Positions 24,050 through 32,407 of a DNA stretch of 60,438 nt are shown here, one piece after another. Where the stretch lies: NCBI GenBank assembly GCA_000990355.1, contig LBSX01000006.1, positions 1 through 60,438 of the forward strand, read 5' to 3'. Origin of the DNA: Candidatus Magasanikbacteria bacterium GW2011_GWC2_37_14 (GTDB lineage Bacteria; Patescibacteriota; Patescibacteriia; Magasanikbacterales; UBA922). Below the pieces are notes generated by a model. The model was not told where the DNA came from. It did no database searches and saw nothing but the letters and a program-made list of their open reading frames with translations. The position numbers and the translations under genes are program-made. The first letter of the stretch is position 1, and every line of letters begins with the position of its first letter.

Positions 24050-25435
24050 ATGGAGAATTTATTAGATAAAGTAGTGTCGCTTTGCAAACGCCGAGGGTTT
24101 ATTTTTCCAGGCAGTGAAATTTATGGGGGCTTGGCCAATTCTTGGGATTATGGTCCACTTGGGCACCAGCTAAAACAAAATCTTAAAAAGGCTTGGTGGA
24201 AATTTTTTGTGCAAGAGCGCGATGATATGGTGCCATTAGACACGGCCATTATTATGAATCCCAAAGTTTGGGAAGCTTCGGGACATTTGGAAAATTTTTC
24301 CGATAAACTTGTAGAATGTAAAAAGTGTCATCATCGTTTTCGGATTGATCACTTGCTAGAAGCAAAAACTATAGAACCAAAATACGACAAAGAACAGCCA
24401 GACAAAGAATTATCCGAAATAGAGTGTCCAGATTGTGGTGGTAATCTTACCGAACCAAAAGATTTTAATTTAATGTTTAAAACTTTTTTGGGTACGAACG
24501 AAGATACTTCAACCACTGCTTATTTGCGTCCCGAAACTGCAGCAGGTATGTTTGTAAATTTTAAAAATGTTTTAAATACCACGCGTCGTCGCTTACCGTT
24601 TGGTATTGCCCAAATTGGCAAGAATTTCCGCAACGAAATTACTCCGGGTAATTTTATTTTTCGTACTCGTGAATTTGAAATTGGTGAATTTGAATATTTT
24701 ATCAATCCCAAAGACTGGGAAAAAACTTTTGAAATGTGGTTGGGTGAAATTAAACGTTGGTGGCAGGACATTATGCAAATTAATATGGATAACTTGGTGT
24801 GGCATGAACTCAAAGGTGATGATTTAGCATTTTATTCCAAACGTACGCTAGACATTGAATACAAATATCCTTTTGGAGTAAAAGAATTACACGGTATTGC
24901 TTATCGCACCGACCATGATCTTACTCGTCATCAAGAATTTTCCAAAGCAGATTTAAGTTATGTGGATCCCGAAACAAATGAGAAATTTATTCCACATGTA
25001 ATTGAGCCAACCTTTGGTATTGATCGCATGCTCTTGGTGAGTTTGTTAGAAGCTTATTGTGAAGAAGACTTGCCCGCCGTAGCTTCAGCGAAGGAGGGAG
25101 ACGGAGAAACCGAGACTCGCGTGGTAATGAAATTTCCCAAACATTTGGCGCCAATTCAAGTGGCAATTTTGCCTTTGTCCAAAAAAGAAGAATTATCTGG
25201 TGTGGCCAAACAAATTGCTAGTGATTTACGAAAAAACTTTTTGGTTGATTACGACGAAACTCAGTCTATTGGCAAACGTTATCGCCGCCAAGACGAAATT
25301 GGCACCCCATATTGTGTGACTGTAGATTTTGATTCTTTGGAAGACAAAAAAGTTACTGTTCGTGATCGCGATACTATGGTGCAGGAAAGGATTGAAATTA
25401 GTGAATTAAAAAATTATTTGTTGAGCAAATTTTAA
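24050..25435 (+). CDS. glyQS: Glycyl-tRNA synthetase, single-chain (alpha2) type
   Basis: 461 residues. Class II motifs are seen: VSLCKRRGFIFPGSEIYGGL with NSWDYGPLG (motif 1 region), GKNFRNEITPGNFIFRTREF (motif 2) and HVIEPTFGIDRMLLVSLLEA (motif 3). A zinc ribbon is formed by CKKCHH and CPDCGG. The C-terminal anticodon domain starts near APIQVAILPL. It charges tRNA-Gly. A short in-frame GC-rich insert (ASAKEGDGETE, about residues 343-354) lies between motif 3 and the anticodon domain, where other bacterial GlyRS proteins also vary. Confidence 0.95.
   Translation: MENLLDKVVSLCKRRGFIFPGSEIYGGLANSWDYGPLGHQLKQNLKKAWWKFFVQERDDMVPLDTAIIMNPKVWEASGHLENFSDKLVECKKCHHRFRIDHLLEAKTIEPKYDKEQPDKELSEIECPDCGGNLTEPKDFNLMFKTFLGTNEDTSTTAYLRPETAAGMFVNFKNVLNTTRRRLPFGIAQIGKNFRNEITPGNFIFRTREFEIGEFEYFINPKDWEKTFEMWLGEIKRWWQDIMQINMDNLVWHELKGDDLAFYSKRTLDIEYKYPFGVKELHGIAYRTDHDLTRHQEFSKADLSYVDPETNEKFIPHVIEPTFGIDRMLLVSLLEAYCEEDLPAVASAKEGDGETETRVVMKFPKHLAPIQVAILPLSKKEELSGVAKQIASDLRKNFLVDYDETQSIGKRYRRQDEIGTPYCVTVDFDSLEDKKVTVRDRDTMVQERIEISELKNYLLSKF
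25074..25112. repeat. Short GC-rich repeat-like insert in glyQS
   Basis: CCCGCCGTAGCTTCAGCGAAGGAGGG followed by AGACGGA resembles family E elements seen in tsaB and before tRNA-Met. It is translated in frame. Confidence 0.5.
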
Positions 25436-25440
25436 AAATT

Positions 25441-25806
25441 ATGGTAATAGACAACAGAGAAAATGAAGTAAGTCAAAGAGTACAGGCTCTAATTGGCTCG
25501 GTAGAGGGCGCTATAGCTAGTTTTTTTAATAGTAGAGATTTAGAGCCGGCTAGAAAATTAGAACTTATTGAACAACATAAGTTAAAAATTAAATTTGATG
25601 ACACCGGTAGACTTATGCCGGTTTTTCATGATTGTGTTATACCAACTGTTTTGTTAAAAGCTCTAACTGCTATTGATGTAACCATGCAGGAAATGGTTAA
25701 TGAATACGGTCCAGAAATAATACCAAAAAAATATAGAATTACTGAGGAAGAAAAAGAACTTTTGTCTAATAAAGATTTGACTTTACAAATTGAAGAAGAA
25801 GAATAA
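25441..25806 (+). CDS. Small acidic protein of unknown function
   Basis: 121 residues, mostly helical by composition (RVQALIGSVEGAIASFFNSR, then RKLELIEQHKLKIKF) with an acidic tail LTLQIEEEEE-like end. No signal peptide, membrane helix or known motif. It lies between glyQS and an M16 peptidase with gaps of 5 and 4 bases, so it is probably in the same transcript. Composition matches the backbone. Confidence 0.6.
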   Translation: MVIDNRENEVSQRVQALIGSVEGAIASFFNSRDLEPARKLELIEQHKLKIKFDDTGRLMPVFHDCVIPTVLLKALTAIDVTMQEMVNEYGPEIIPKKYRITEEEKELLSNKDLTLQIEEEE

Positions 25807-25810
25807 AATT

Positions 25811-27115
25811 ATGCCTTTTAAAAAATACGAATTAAAAAATAAAACTACAGTTTTTTTGGTGCCACAACCAGATGCTCAGTCCACCACTGTTTTGGTATTG
25901 TATCCAGTTGGTTCGCGCTACGAAAATAATAAATTGGCTGGTGTGTCGCACTTTATAGAACACTTAATGTTTAAAGGTACAAAAAAACGTCCCACTAGTT
26001 TGGCTTTAACGCGTGAGATTGATCGGTTGGGAGCAGAATACAATGCTTTTACCAGCAAAGAATATACAGGTTATTATATAAAATCTGATGCTAAATATTT
26101 AGACATTAGTTTGGATATTTTATGCGACATGCTTAATAATTCTAAATTTGATGCGAAAGAAATGGCCAAAGAAAAGAAAGTGATTGTAGAAGAATTGCGC
26201 ATGTACAACGATAACCCATTAATAAATATTGAAAATGTTTTTGAAAATTTAATTTTTAAAGACACTGATTTAGGACGAAACATTGGTGGTAGTGAAACCA
26301 GTGTTTTAAATTTGCCAAGAGCCGAAGTTTTAAAGTATTATCACAATTTTTATGCTCCAGAAAATACTTATATAGCCGTTGCCGGAGCCGTTGGTGGTAA
26401 TACTGTAAAATTGATTGAAAAATATTTTGGCCACGTAAACCCCGCAAAGGCGGGGCACGTGGCAAGTCACGCAAAGTCGTTACACTCCCGCGTGCCAAGC
26501 CGCAACTATAGTCCGGCCAAGTTTGGTCCGGAAACAAAAACTGCTAGAATTGCCGTAGAAAAAAAACCTACCGATCAAGTTCAACTTATGCTTGGTTTGC
26601 CGGGTTTGGATCACAACGACAAACGCAATGAAGTTTTGTCAGTTTTAAATACTATTTTGGGTGGTTCCATGAGTTCGCGTTTATTTAGTGAAATCCGCGA
26701 AAAACGTGGGTTGGCATATATGGTAAGAAGCGGGGAGATGAATTATCGGGACACTGGTTTTTTTGATGTACGTATGGGCTTAGAAGCCAAAAATATTAAT
26801 GGTGCTTTACAAGTAGTAAAAAAAGAAATGGAAAAAATTATTAAAAGTGGTGTAACAGTCAAAGAATTAAAAGACGCCAAAACTCATTTACATGGTGCGC
26901 TTACACTTTCAATGGAAGATTCTAGTACGCAGGCTAGCTGGTATTTACAACAAGCATTGTTTTTGAATGAAATAAAAACTCCAGCCGAACGTCTAAAAGA
27001 AATTGATAGGGTGACCAATGTGCAAATAAAAAAATTAGCCAAAGAAATTTTTGTTTGGAATAAAGTTCGCGTGGCGATAATTGGCAACGTAGAAAAAGAA
27101 AATATTAAATTTTAA
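25811..27115 (+). CDS. M16-family zinc peptidase with in-frame repeat insertion
   Basis: 434 residues. The inverted zinc motif is in GVSHFIEHLMFKGTKKRPTS (H-x-x-E-H), with the third ligand Glu in KKVIVEELRMYNDNPL. The second half has the R/Y substrate motif region SSRLFSEIREKRGLAYMVRS. M16B proteins process peptides, often as dimers with a partner; none is next to it here. A GC-rich palindromic insert at about 26430-26496 (residues about 207-229) separates the halves, where a flexible linker normally lies. I chose ATG 25811; the upstream TTG overlaps the previous gene. Confidence 0.9.
   Translation: MPFKKYELKNKTTVFLVPQPDAQSTTVLVLYPVGSRYENNKLAGVSHFIEHLMFKGTKKRPTSLALTREIDRLGAEYNAFTSKEYTGYYIKSDAKYLDISLDILCDMLNNSKFDAKEMAKEKKVIVEELRMYNDNPLINIENVFENLIFKDTDLGRNIGGSETSVLNLPRAEVLKYYHNFYAPENTYIAVAGAVGGNTVKLIEKYFGHVNPAKAGHVASHAKSLHSRVPSRNYSPAKFGPETKTARIAVEKKPTDQVQLMLGLPGLDHNDKRNEVLSVLNTILGGSMSSRLFSEIREKRGLAYMVRSGEMNYRDTGFFDVRMGLEAKNINGALQVVKKEMEKIIKSGVTVKELKDAKTHLHGALTLSMEDSSTQASWYLQQALFLNEIKTPAERLKEIDRVTNVQIKKLAKEIFVWNKVRVAIIGNVEKENIKF
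26430..26496. repeat. GC-rich palindromic repeat inside the M16 peptidase gene
   Basis: Outer arms GCCACGT / ACGTGGC and an inner hairpin CCCCGC-AAAG-GCGGGG, then a related tail. Translated in frame as NPAKAGHVASHAKSLHSRVP. Confidence 0.7.
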
Positions 27116-27119
27116 TACT

Positions 27120-27857
27120 ATGAAATACTTATTTGGTAATTGGAAAATGTATTTGGATTACAATGAATCAATTAATTTGAGCAAGCAATTAGCCGAGGTT
27201 AATTTGCCTAGTAAAAATAAAATAGTAGTTTTTCCCAGTAATTTGGCTTTTAAAGCGGTTCAAGAAAATTTAGCTAGTACCCAAATAGCCACTGGTCCAC
27301 AAAATGTGGCTTGGGTTCCAAAAGGAGGTTACACCGGAGAAGTTTCTGCACATATGTTTAAAGATCTTGGTGCTACTTATGCTTTAATTGGTCACTCGGA
27401 ACGCCGTCATGTGTTTGGTGAAACCGATGACGAAGTACGAAAAAAAGTAGAAGCCTGTCTTGATGCTGGATTAATTCCTGTAGTTTGTATTGGTGAAACC
27501 AAAGAAGAATTGTCCGAAGGAAAAAGAGAATATCGCTTAAAAAAACAAATCATGAAAGTATTTGAGAATTTAGATTTAAGTGGCAAAGAAATTATTGTGG
27601 CTTATGAACCAGTTTGGGCGATTGGCACAGGCACCCCATGTTTACCAGCCGATGCCGATGATATTCATGGCTGGGTAAAGAATGAATTAAAACAATATAC
27701 GAATCAAGAAATTCCTGTGCTTTATGGCGCTAGCGTTAATGCCGAAAATGTGTTATCATTTCTTTCACTGTCAACTATTGATGGCATATTAGCGGGTGGT
27801 GCTTCTGTTAAGTTTAATGATTGGCAAGAAATTGTCAAAAAAGCAGAAGAAATATAA
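27120..27857 (+). CDS. tpiA: Triosephosphate isomerase
   Basis: 245 residues, the usual size. Catalytic residues are all present: Lys in LFGNWKMY, His in ALIGHSERRHVFGE and Glu in VAYEPVWAIGTGTPC. Phosphate loop residues are in LYGASVNAENV and GILAGGAS. It interconverts DHAP and glyceraldehyde 3-phosphate, fitting with the transketolase at 48893. It starts 4 bases after the M16 gene. Confidence 0.96.
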   Translation: MKYLFGNWKMYLDYNESINLSKQLAEVNLPSKNKIVVFPSNLAFKAVQENLASTQIATGPQNVAWVPKGGYTGEVSAHMFKDLGATYALIGHSERRHVFGETDDEVRKKVEACLDAGLIPVVCIGETKEELSEGKREYRLKKQIMKVFENLDLSGKEIIVAYEPVWAIGTGTPCLPADADDIHGWVKNELKQYTNQEIPVLYGASVNAENVLSFLSLSTIDGILAGGASVKFNDWQEIVKKAEEI

Positions 27858-27861
27858 ATTT

Positions 27862-28764
27862 ATGATCAGTTTTTTCCCTTTTATTTTAATAATACTAGGA
27901 TTAGTAATTTTAATTGTAATTGTAGTGCGTAAATTTCCACAACTAAGTCTTTTGGATGTGGAAAATATTCCCGAAGTAGTATTGGAAAATAAAAAGGATA
28001 ATATATTAAAAAAGCGTTTAGCCGAAAAACATCAAGAAACAGATAAAGCTAGAAAAGAATCTTTTAAACCATTGGTGCAAAATGCAAAAAATCTTCAATT
28101 AGTTTTTAGAAAATATGTTGGTAAGATAGAAAGATCAGTAATTGAGTACAGCGAACGTCGTAGGAAAAATGAACCACAAGAAAAAAAATTAAAAAAACGT
28201 GAAGACTTGCGAATTTTGTTGCAAGAAGGGCAATTTGCTTTTGAGCAAAAAAGTTTTGAAGATGCTGAGAAAAAGTTTTTGTCGGCTATTAAAATAGATC
28301 CTAAAAATTTTGATGCTTATTTGGGCTTATCTAGTGTGTATAGTGCACAAAATAATTATAATGAGGCCAAAGAAACTCTTAATTTTCTTTTGCAGCTAAA
28401 TTCCCAAAATGAAACAGCATTGGTAAAATTGGCAGAAATTTATGAACAAGAAGGTAAAAAAGAAGAAGCCATAGAATTTTATCAGCGGGCAGTATTGGTG
28501 CAGGCCAATCGTCCAGGCTTGTTTGCCAAATTAGCCGAACTCTTAGGCCAAGCTGGTAAAAATGAAACCGCCTTAGAAGCAATTAGCCAGGCAGTAGAAA
28601 TAGAACCACAAAACCCTCGGTATCTTGACATGATGGTGATGTTTAGTGTATTATGTGGTAATAAAAAAATCGCGGAAAAAGTTTATCATGAATTAAGAAT
28701 GGTAAATCCAGAAAATCAAAAATTAGCAGTTTTGAAAGATAAAATAGACAACATGCCGGGATAG
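27862..28764 (+). CDS. Membrane-anchored TPR protein
   Basis: About 300 residues. An N-terminal membrane helix (FFPFILIILGLVILIVIVVR) is followed by a charged linker and about four tetratricopeptide repeats from residue 115 (LLQEGQFAFEQKSFEDAEKK, then AYLGLSSVYSAQNNYNEAKE, EGKKEEAIEFYQRAVLVQ and AGKNETALEAISQAVEIEPQ). It is probably a scaffold on the inner membrane face. I chose ATG 27862 over the upstream alternative that overlaps tpiA. The last four residues and the stop come from a tRNA-like sequence starting at 28755, so the native 3' end may be lost. Confidence 0.82.
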   Translation: MISFFPFILIILGLVILIVIVVRKFPQLSLLDVENIPEVVLENKKDNILKKRLAEKHQETDKARKESFKPLVQNAKNLQLVFRKYVGKIERSVIEYSERRRKNEPQEKKLKKREDLRILLQEGQFAFEQKSFEDAEKKFLSAIKIDPKNFDAYLGLSSVYSAQNNYNEAKETLNFLLQLNSQNETALVKLAEIYEQEGKKEEAIEFYQRAVLVQANRPGLFAKLAELLGQAGKNETALEAISQAVEIEPQNPRYLDMMVMFSVLCGNKKIAEKVYHELRMVNPENQKLAVLKDKIDNMPG

Positions 28765-28850
28765 CTCAGCTGGTACCATGAACCACAGGGGTTCATGGCC
28801 CTGCACCCTTGTGGTGCAGGGGAGCAGCTTGGACTTTTAAAACAAAAAAA
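28755..28850 (+). pseudogene. tRNA-like fragment interrupted by a 46-bp double hairpin
   Basis: GCCGGGATAGCTCAGCTGGTA (28755-28775) is identical to the first 21 bases of the intact tRNA-Thr at 28858. It is cut in the D-loop by an insert at 28776-28821, after which GAGCAGCT (28822-28829) resumes exactly as in the tRNA. Beyond that the match is lost (TGGACTTTTAAAAC), so no mature tRNA can form. It overlaps the stop codon of the TPR gene. Confidence 0.75.
28776..28821. repeat. 46-bp insert made of two perfect hairpins
   Basis: Hairpin 1 is CCATGAACC-ACAGG-GGTTCATGG and hairpin 2 is CCCTGCACC-CTTGT-GGTGCAGGG. Each has a perfect 9-bp stem and a 5-base loop, directly adjacent. It sits between D-loop halves of a tRNA-like sequence. 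Confidence 0.85.
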
Positions 28851-28857
28851 ATTACAT

Positions 28858-28930
28858 GCCGGGATAGCTCAGCTGGTAGAGCAGCTGTTTTGTAAACAGC
28901 GGGTCGCGGGTTCGAATCCTGTTCCCGGCT
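28858..28930 (+). tRNA. tRNA-Thr (TGT)
   Basis: 73 bases. Acceptor GCCGGGA / TCCCGGC, D-arm GCTCAGCTGGTAGAGC, anticodon stem GCTGT-TTTGTAA-ACAGC with anticodon TGT, T-loop TTCGAAT. CCA is not encoded. Confidence 0.94.
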
Positions 28931-28947
28931 CAGTGGAAAATTTAAAA

Positions 28948-29029
28948 GGGCAGGTACCGAAGCGGTCAAACGGGGCAGACTGTAAATCTGCTGGCTTAGC
29001 CTTCCAAGGTTCGAATCCTTGCCTGCCCA
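28948..29029 (+). tRNA. tRNA-Tyr (GTA)
   Basis: 82 bases with a long variable arm (class II). Acceptor GGGCAGG / CCTGCCC, anticodon stem GCAGA-CTGTAAA-TCTGC with anticodon GTA, T-loop TTCGAAT. CCA is not encoded. Confidence 0.94.
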
Positions 29030-29038
29030 CACAAAAAA

Positions 29039-29065
29039 TATCACTTATAATAAGTGATTTTTTTT
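29039..29065 (+). terminator. Terminator after tRNA-Thr and tRNA-Tyr
   Basis: ATCACTTA-TAA-TAAGTGAT stem followed by a T-run. Confidence 0.85.
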
Positions 29066-29095
29066 GCTTGCCAGCCGAAGCTTACAAGCGTAGGT

Positions 29096-29171
29096 TGGTC
29101 GGAGTAGGCGGATTTGAACCGCCGGCCTCGTCGTCCCGAACGACGCGCGCTACCAACTGCGCCATACTCCG
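29096..29171 (-). tRNA. tRNA-Pro (CGG)
   Basis: On the minus strand: acceptor CGGAGTA / TACTCCG, D-arm GCGCAGTTGGTAGCGC, anticodon stem CGTCG-TTCGGGA-CGACG with anticodon CGG, T-loop TTCAAAT. Discriminator A at 29099, and CCA is encoded at 29098-29096, unlike the two tRNAs before it. Confidence 0.93.
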
Positions 29172-29212
29172 TATATTGTCCAATTTTACTATTTTTAAGT
29201 TTTAAAATCAAG

Positions 29213-29241
29213 TTGCTCTCTAAGGGCTTTTGTGATAAAAT
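29213..29241 (+). promoter_or_regulatory. Promoter of pilT
   Basis: TTGCTC (29213-29218), 17-base spacer, TAAAAT (29236-29241), 26 bases before the pilT ATG. Confidence 0.6.
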
Positions 29242-29267
29242 ACTAGTAATAATTAATAGTTTATTTT

Positions 29268-30302
29268 ATGAAAAATTTAAACCAATATTTTGATTTAGCC
29301 ATTGCCCAAAATGCTTCGGATTTGCATTTGGTAGGAGAAGAAAAACCAATGCTTAGAAAAGAGGGTGAGTTAGAGGAACTAGAAGACAAAAAATTACCAA
29401 ACAAAGAATTAAGCGAGGCAATTTTTGAATTATTAAACAGTGAACAAAAAAAGCGTTTTAATGATGAACTAGAATTAGATTTTGGCTATGAACATAGTGG
29501 AGTGCGATTTCGTCTTAATTTACATTTGCAAGAAGAAAAAATTGGTTTGGCTGCCAGAATTATTCCAAAGGTTATTCCTACTCCAGAAGAATTAAATTTT
29601 GAGCCAGCTTTGGATAATTTTATTAATCTTTTGGACGGCTTGGTCTTAGTTGTTGGGCCAACTGGAAATGGTAAATCTACTACTTTAGCCGCGATGGTCG
29701 AACAAATTAACAAAACCAGAAAAGCCCACATTGTGACTATAGAAGATCCAATTGAGTTTGCTTTTGAAGATAAAAAGAGTTTGGTTGAACAACGAGAAAT
29801 TGGTGTGGACACCAAATCTTTTGCCAATGCTTTAAAACACGTCTTGCGTCAGGACCCCAATGTTATTTTGGTTGGTGAAATGCGTGATCCCGAGACTATT
29901 GCTACAGTGCTTACTGCTGCCGAAACCGGGCATTTGGTTTTTTCTACTTTGCATACTTCTACCGCTGCCGAAGCGGTCGAAAGAATTGTTGATGTCTTTG
30001 AAGGCTCAAAACAAAAACAAATTTTAATTCAGTTGAGTGCTGTACTTCGGGGAATTGTTGCCCAACAATTAATTGTTGGAGTAGATGGCAAAAGAATCGC
30101 GGCCAGAGAAATTTTAATAAATACCCCAGCAGTTTCCAATCTTATTCGTGAAAATAATATTTCACAAATTACTAGCGCCATGCAAACTGGTGCCAAAGAT
30201 GGCATGATAACTATGGAAAACGCTCTAAAAGAATTATTAAAGAAAAATTTAATTGACAAAGGAACAGCCGAACGTCGCACTGGCAGACAAAAACGTATCT
30301 AA
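29268..30302 (+). CDS. pilT: PilT-type twitching motility ATPase
   Basis: 344 residues. N-terminal PAS-like part NQYFDLAIAQNASDLHLVGE is followed by the ATPase: Walker A VVGPTGNGKSTTLAAMVEQI, Asp box VTIEDPIEF, Walker B VILVGEMRDPETIATVLTAA and His box HLVFSTLHTSTAAEA. The AIRAGRT-like motif region is replaced by LRGIVAQQL. It powers type IV pilus retraction at the inner membrane. No other pilus genes are in the window. Its frame overlaps the possible upstream starts of the next gene. Confidence 0.93.
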   Translation: MKNLNQYFDLAIAQNASDLHLVGEEKPMLRKEGELEELEDKKLPNKELSEAIFELLNSEQKKRFNDELELDFGYEHSGVRFRLNLHLQEEKIGLAARIIPKVIPTPEELNFEPALDNFINLLDGLVLVVGPTGNGKSTTLAAMVEQINKTRKAHIVTIEDPIEFAFEDKKSLVEQREIGVDTKSFANALKHVLRQDPNVILVGEMRDPETIATVLTAAETGHLVFSTLHTSTAAEAVERIVDVFEGSKQKQILIQLSAVLRGIVAQQLIVGVDGKRIAAREILINTPAVSNLIRENNISQITSAMQTGAKDGMITMENALKELLKKNLIDKGTAERRTGRQKRI

Positions 30303-30303
30303 T

Positions 30304-32076
30304 GTGGCCTACCTAAAAGCAAAATTAAAAGATGAATATGGTAAACAAAATAGTAACCCAAGATTAAGAATGGTTTTGGTTATTTTTTTTGTTTTTTTAA
30401 TAGTAATAATTTTTCGTCTAGTGCTTTTAATGCTTTGGCAACATAATTTTTATTTGGCTTTGTCTTCGGGATCACGAGAATTTTATAGCCAATTATATCC
30501 AAAAAGGGGTAGTATTTTATTTCAGGATTCTCGCACCAAAGAAGAATTTCCATTGGCTTTAAACAAGGATTATTTTTTGCTCTATGCCGATACTCGAGAA
30601 ATAAAAGATAATCAAACAGCCGAGCAAGTTGTGCAAAAATTAACGGAAATTTTTAATTATAATGACGAGAAAAAAGTAACTGTTTTGGCTCAACTAAACA
30701 AACGTACTGATCCTTATGAACCTTTGGAAAAGAAAATAGCTGAAAGTGTTTATGAAAAAATAAAATCTTTAAACTTACCTGGTGTTAATTTTGTTCGTCT
30801 TGCTTATCGCTATTACCCCGAAGGTGAGTTGGGGGCACCAATAATTGGTTTTTTGGGTAAAGATAAAGACGACAATAATATTGGAAGTTATGGTGTAGAA
30901 GGTTATTGGCAAAATGAATTAGCCGGTAAAGGTGGCTTTATGACTGGTTCCAAAACTGCTGTTGGTAGTTTGGCGCATTTGGCTAATTGGTCTTTTAACA
31001 AAGCCGAAGATGGCGCGGATATTTTATTAACAATTGACCGGACTTTGGAATTTAAAGCTTGTAATACTTTAAAAAAAGCTCAAGAGGAGTATGGGGCCGT
31101 AAGTGCTAGTTTGATTATGCTTGAGCCAAGTACCGGGGCAATTAGAGCAATGTGTAGTTTTCCAAGTTTTGATCCCAATGATTATGGTCAAGTAACTTCG
31201 GCTAATGTTTATAATAATAATACTATTTTTGCTCCCTATGAGCCTGGTTCGGTTTTTAAACCTTTGGTAATGGCCGTGGCGATAAATGAAGGTGTAGTAA
31301 AACCAGAAACTACTTTTGTGGACACTGGTTCGCGCGAAGGTTTTTGCCAGACACCAATAAAAAATGCTATGGGGCGTTCCTATGGATTGCAAAACATGAG
31401 TGGTGTTTTAGAAAATTCCATAAATACTGGCATGGTTTTTGTGGTAGAAAAATTAGGCAAAAACAAACTTATTGATTATATTAAAAATTTTGGTTTTGGT
31501 ACAAAAGAGGGAATTGAATTGGATACCGAAGTAAGTGGTAAAATTGATACCTTAAATCAAAAAAAAGGCGATAAAATAGATTGTTACGCAGCCACAGCTT
31601 CTTTTGGTCAAGGTATTACAGCCACACCTTTACAATTAGTTACGGCTTTTGGCGCGATTGCCAATGGTGGCCAATTAATGAAACCATATATTATAGATGA
31701 AATGCGTTTTGCAGATGGTCATATAGAAAAAACCAAACCTCAAGAAGTACGTGAAGTAATAACCAATCGTTCGTCGCTGCTTACCCGTAGTTTAATGGTA
31801 AATGTAATAGATAAAGGGCATTCAACCTTAGCTGCGGTAAAAGGCTATTATGTGGGTGGAAAAACTGGCACAGCGCAAATTCCTGGGCCTGGTGGCTATA
31901 CCGAAGAAACTATTCATACCTTTGTGGGTTTGGCGCCAATTGATAACCCTAAATTTGTTTTATTAGTAAAATTTGAAAAACCACAGAGATTGTGGGCCGA
32001 TGGCACAGCCGCGCCAATTTTTGGCGAAATTGCCAAATTTGCTTTACAGTATTATCAAATTCCGCCAAGTCGTTGA
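30304..32076 (+). CDS. Class B penicillin-binding protein (FtsI/PBP2-like transpeptidase)
   Basis: About 590 residues. One N-terminal membrane helix (RMVLVIFFVFLIVIIFRLVL) is followed by the pedestal region (SREFYSQLYPKRGSILFQDS). The transpeptidase domain has S-x-x-K in YEPGSVFKPLVM, SIN in LENSINTGMVF and KTG in VGGKTGTAQIPGPG. It cross-links peptidoglycan at the outer face of the membrane. I chose GTG 30304, one base after the pilT stop; the longer TTG start lies inside pilT. A tRNA promoter overlaps its stop codon. Confidence 0.92.
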   Translation: MAYLKAKLKDEYGKQNSNPRLRMVLVIFFVFLIVIIFRLVLLMLWQHNFYLALSSGSREFYSQLYPKRGSILFQDSRTKEEFPLALNKDYFLLYADTREIKDNQTAEQVVQKLTEIFNYNDEKKVTVLAQLNKRTDPYEPLEKKIAESVYEKIKSLNLPGVNFVRLAYRYYPEGELGAPIIGFLGKDKDDNNIGSYGVEGYWQNELAGKGGFMTGSKTAVGSLAHLANWSFNKAEDGADILLTIDRTLEFKACNTLKKAQEEYGAVSASLIMLEPSTGAIRAMCSFPSFDPNDYGQVTSANVYNNNTIFAPYEPGSVFKPLVMAVAINEGVVKPETTFVDTGSREGFCQTPIKNAMGRSYGLQNMSGVLENSINTGMVFVVEKLGKNKLIDYIKNFGFGTKEGIELDTEVSGKIDTLNQKKGDKIDCYAATASFGQGITATPLQLVTAFGAIANGGQLMKPYIIDEMRFADGHIEKTKPQEVREVITNRSSLLTRSLMVNVIDKGHSTLAAVKGYYVGGKTGTAQIPGPGGYTEETIHTFVGLAPIDNPKFVLLVKFEKPQRLWADGTAAPIFGEIAKFALQYYQIPPSR

Positions 32077-32102
32077 CAAACAGTGCTTTTTTGTGTTACA
32101 AT
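32073..32102 (+). promoter_or_regulatory. Promoter of tRNA-Glu / tRNA-Met
   Basis: TTGACA (32073-32078), 18-base spacer, TACAAT (32097-32102). The -35 box overlaps the stop codon of the penicillin-binding protein gene. Confidence 0.75.
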
Positions 32103-32115
32103 TTTTCTACTTTGT

Positions 32116-32190
32116 GGCCCTATCGTCTAATGGTTAGGACCTATGATTCTCAATCATGTAATACGGGTTCGATTCCCGTTGGGGCTACCA
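32116..32190 (+). tRNA. tRNA-Glu (CTC)
   Basis: Acceptor GGCCCTA / TGGGGCT with a G-U closing pair, anticodon stem TATGA-TTCTCAA-TCATG with anticodon CTC, T-loop TTCGATT. CCA is encoded at 32188-32190. Confidence 0.93.
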
Positions 32191-32246
32191 GACTCCGTTG
32201 TATTGTGCCTGGCAGGCTAGTTTATATAAATTATTTGATGTAGATT

Positions 32247-32281
32247 TGCCTGCCCGGCGTAGTTCCGGGGAACGAAGACGG
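32247..32281. repeat. Family E repeat between tRNA-Glu and tRNA-Met
   Basis: CCTGCCCGGCGTAGTTCCGGGG then AACGAAGACGGG, related to the element in tsaB at 5684-5719. Confidence 0.6.
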
Positions 32282-32355
32282 GTCAGGGTAGCTCAGCTGG
32301 TTAGAGCGTAGCATTCATAACGCTAAGGTCGGGAGTTCGATCCTCCCCCTTGACA
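32282..32355 (+). tRNA. tRNA-Met (CAT), elongator type
   Basis: Acceptor GTCAGGG / CCTTGAC with a normal G1-C72 pair, so not the initiator. Anticodon stem TAGCA-TTCATAA-CGCTA with anticodon CAT and one A-C mismatch next to the loop. It could also be an Ile tRNA whose CAT is modified to lysidine; the sequence does not decide. CCA is not encoded. Confidence 0.88.
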
Positions 32356-32357
32356 CT

Positions 32358-32383
32358 AAAAAAATCCCGAAAGGGATTTTTTT
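32358..32383. terminator. Terminator after tRNA-Met
   Basis: AAAAAAATCCC-GAAA-GGGATTTTTTT, a tetraloop hairpin with runs on both sides. It also serves the convergent gene at 32408 (-). Confidence 0.88.
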
Positions 32384-32407
32384 GTGACTTTTTTTTAACT
32401 ATTTATA

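Noticed and set aside
28795-29205. 136-residue frame and its minus-strand mate in the tRNA cluster
   Set aside because: Both are translations of tRNA genes, a well-known false call.
30253-30303. Upstream TTG start for the penicillin-binding protein
   Set aside because: It overlaps pilT; GTG 30304 right after the stop fits the backbone pattern.
31992-32243. 83-residue frame across the PBP 3' end and tRNA-Glu
   Set aside because: It reads through a tRNA gene and repeat; no start signal.
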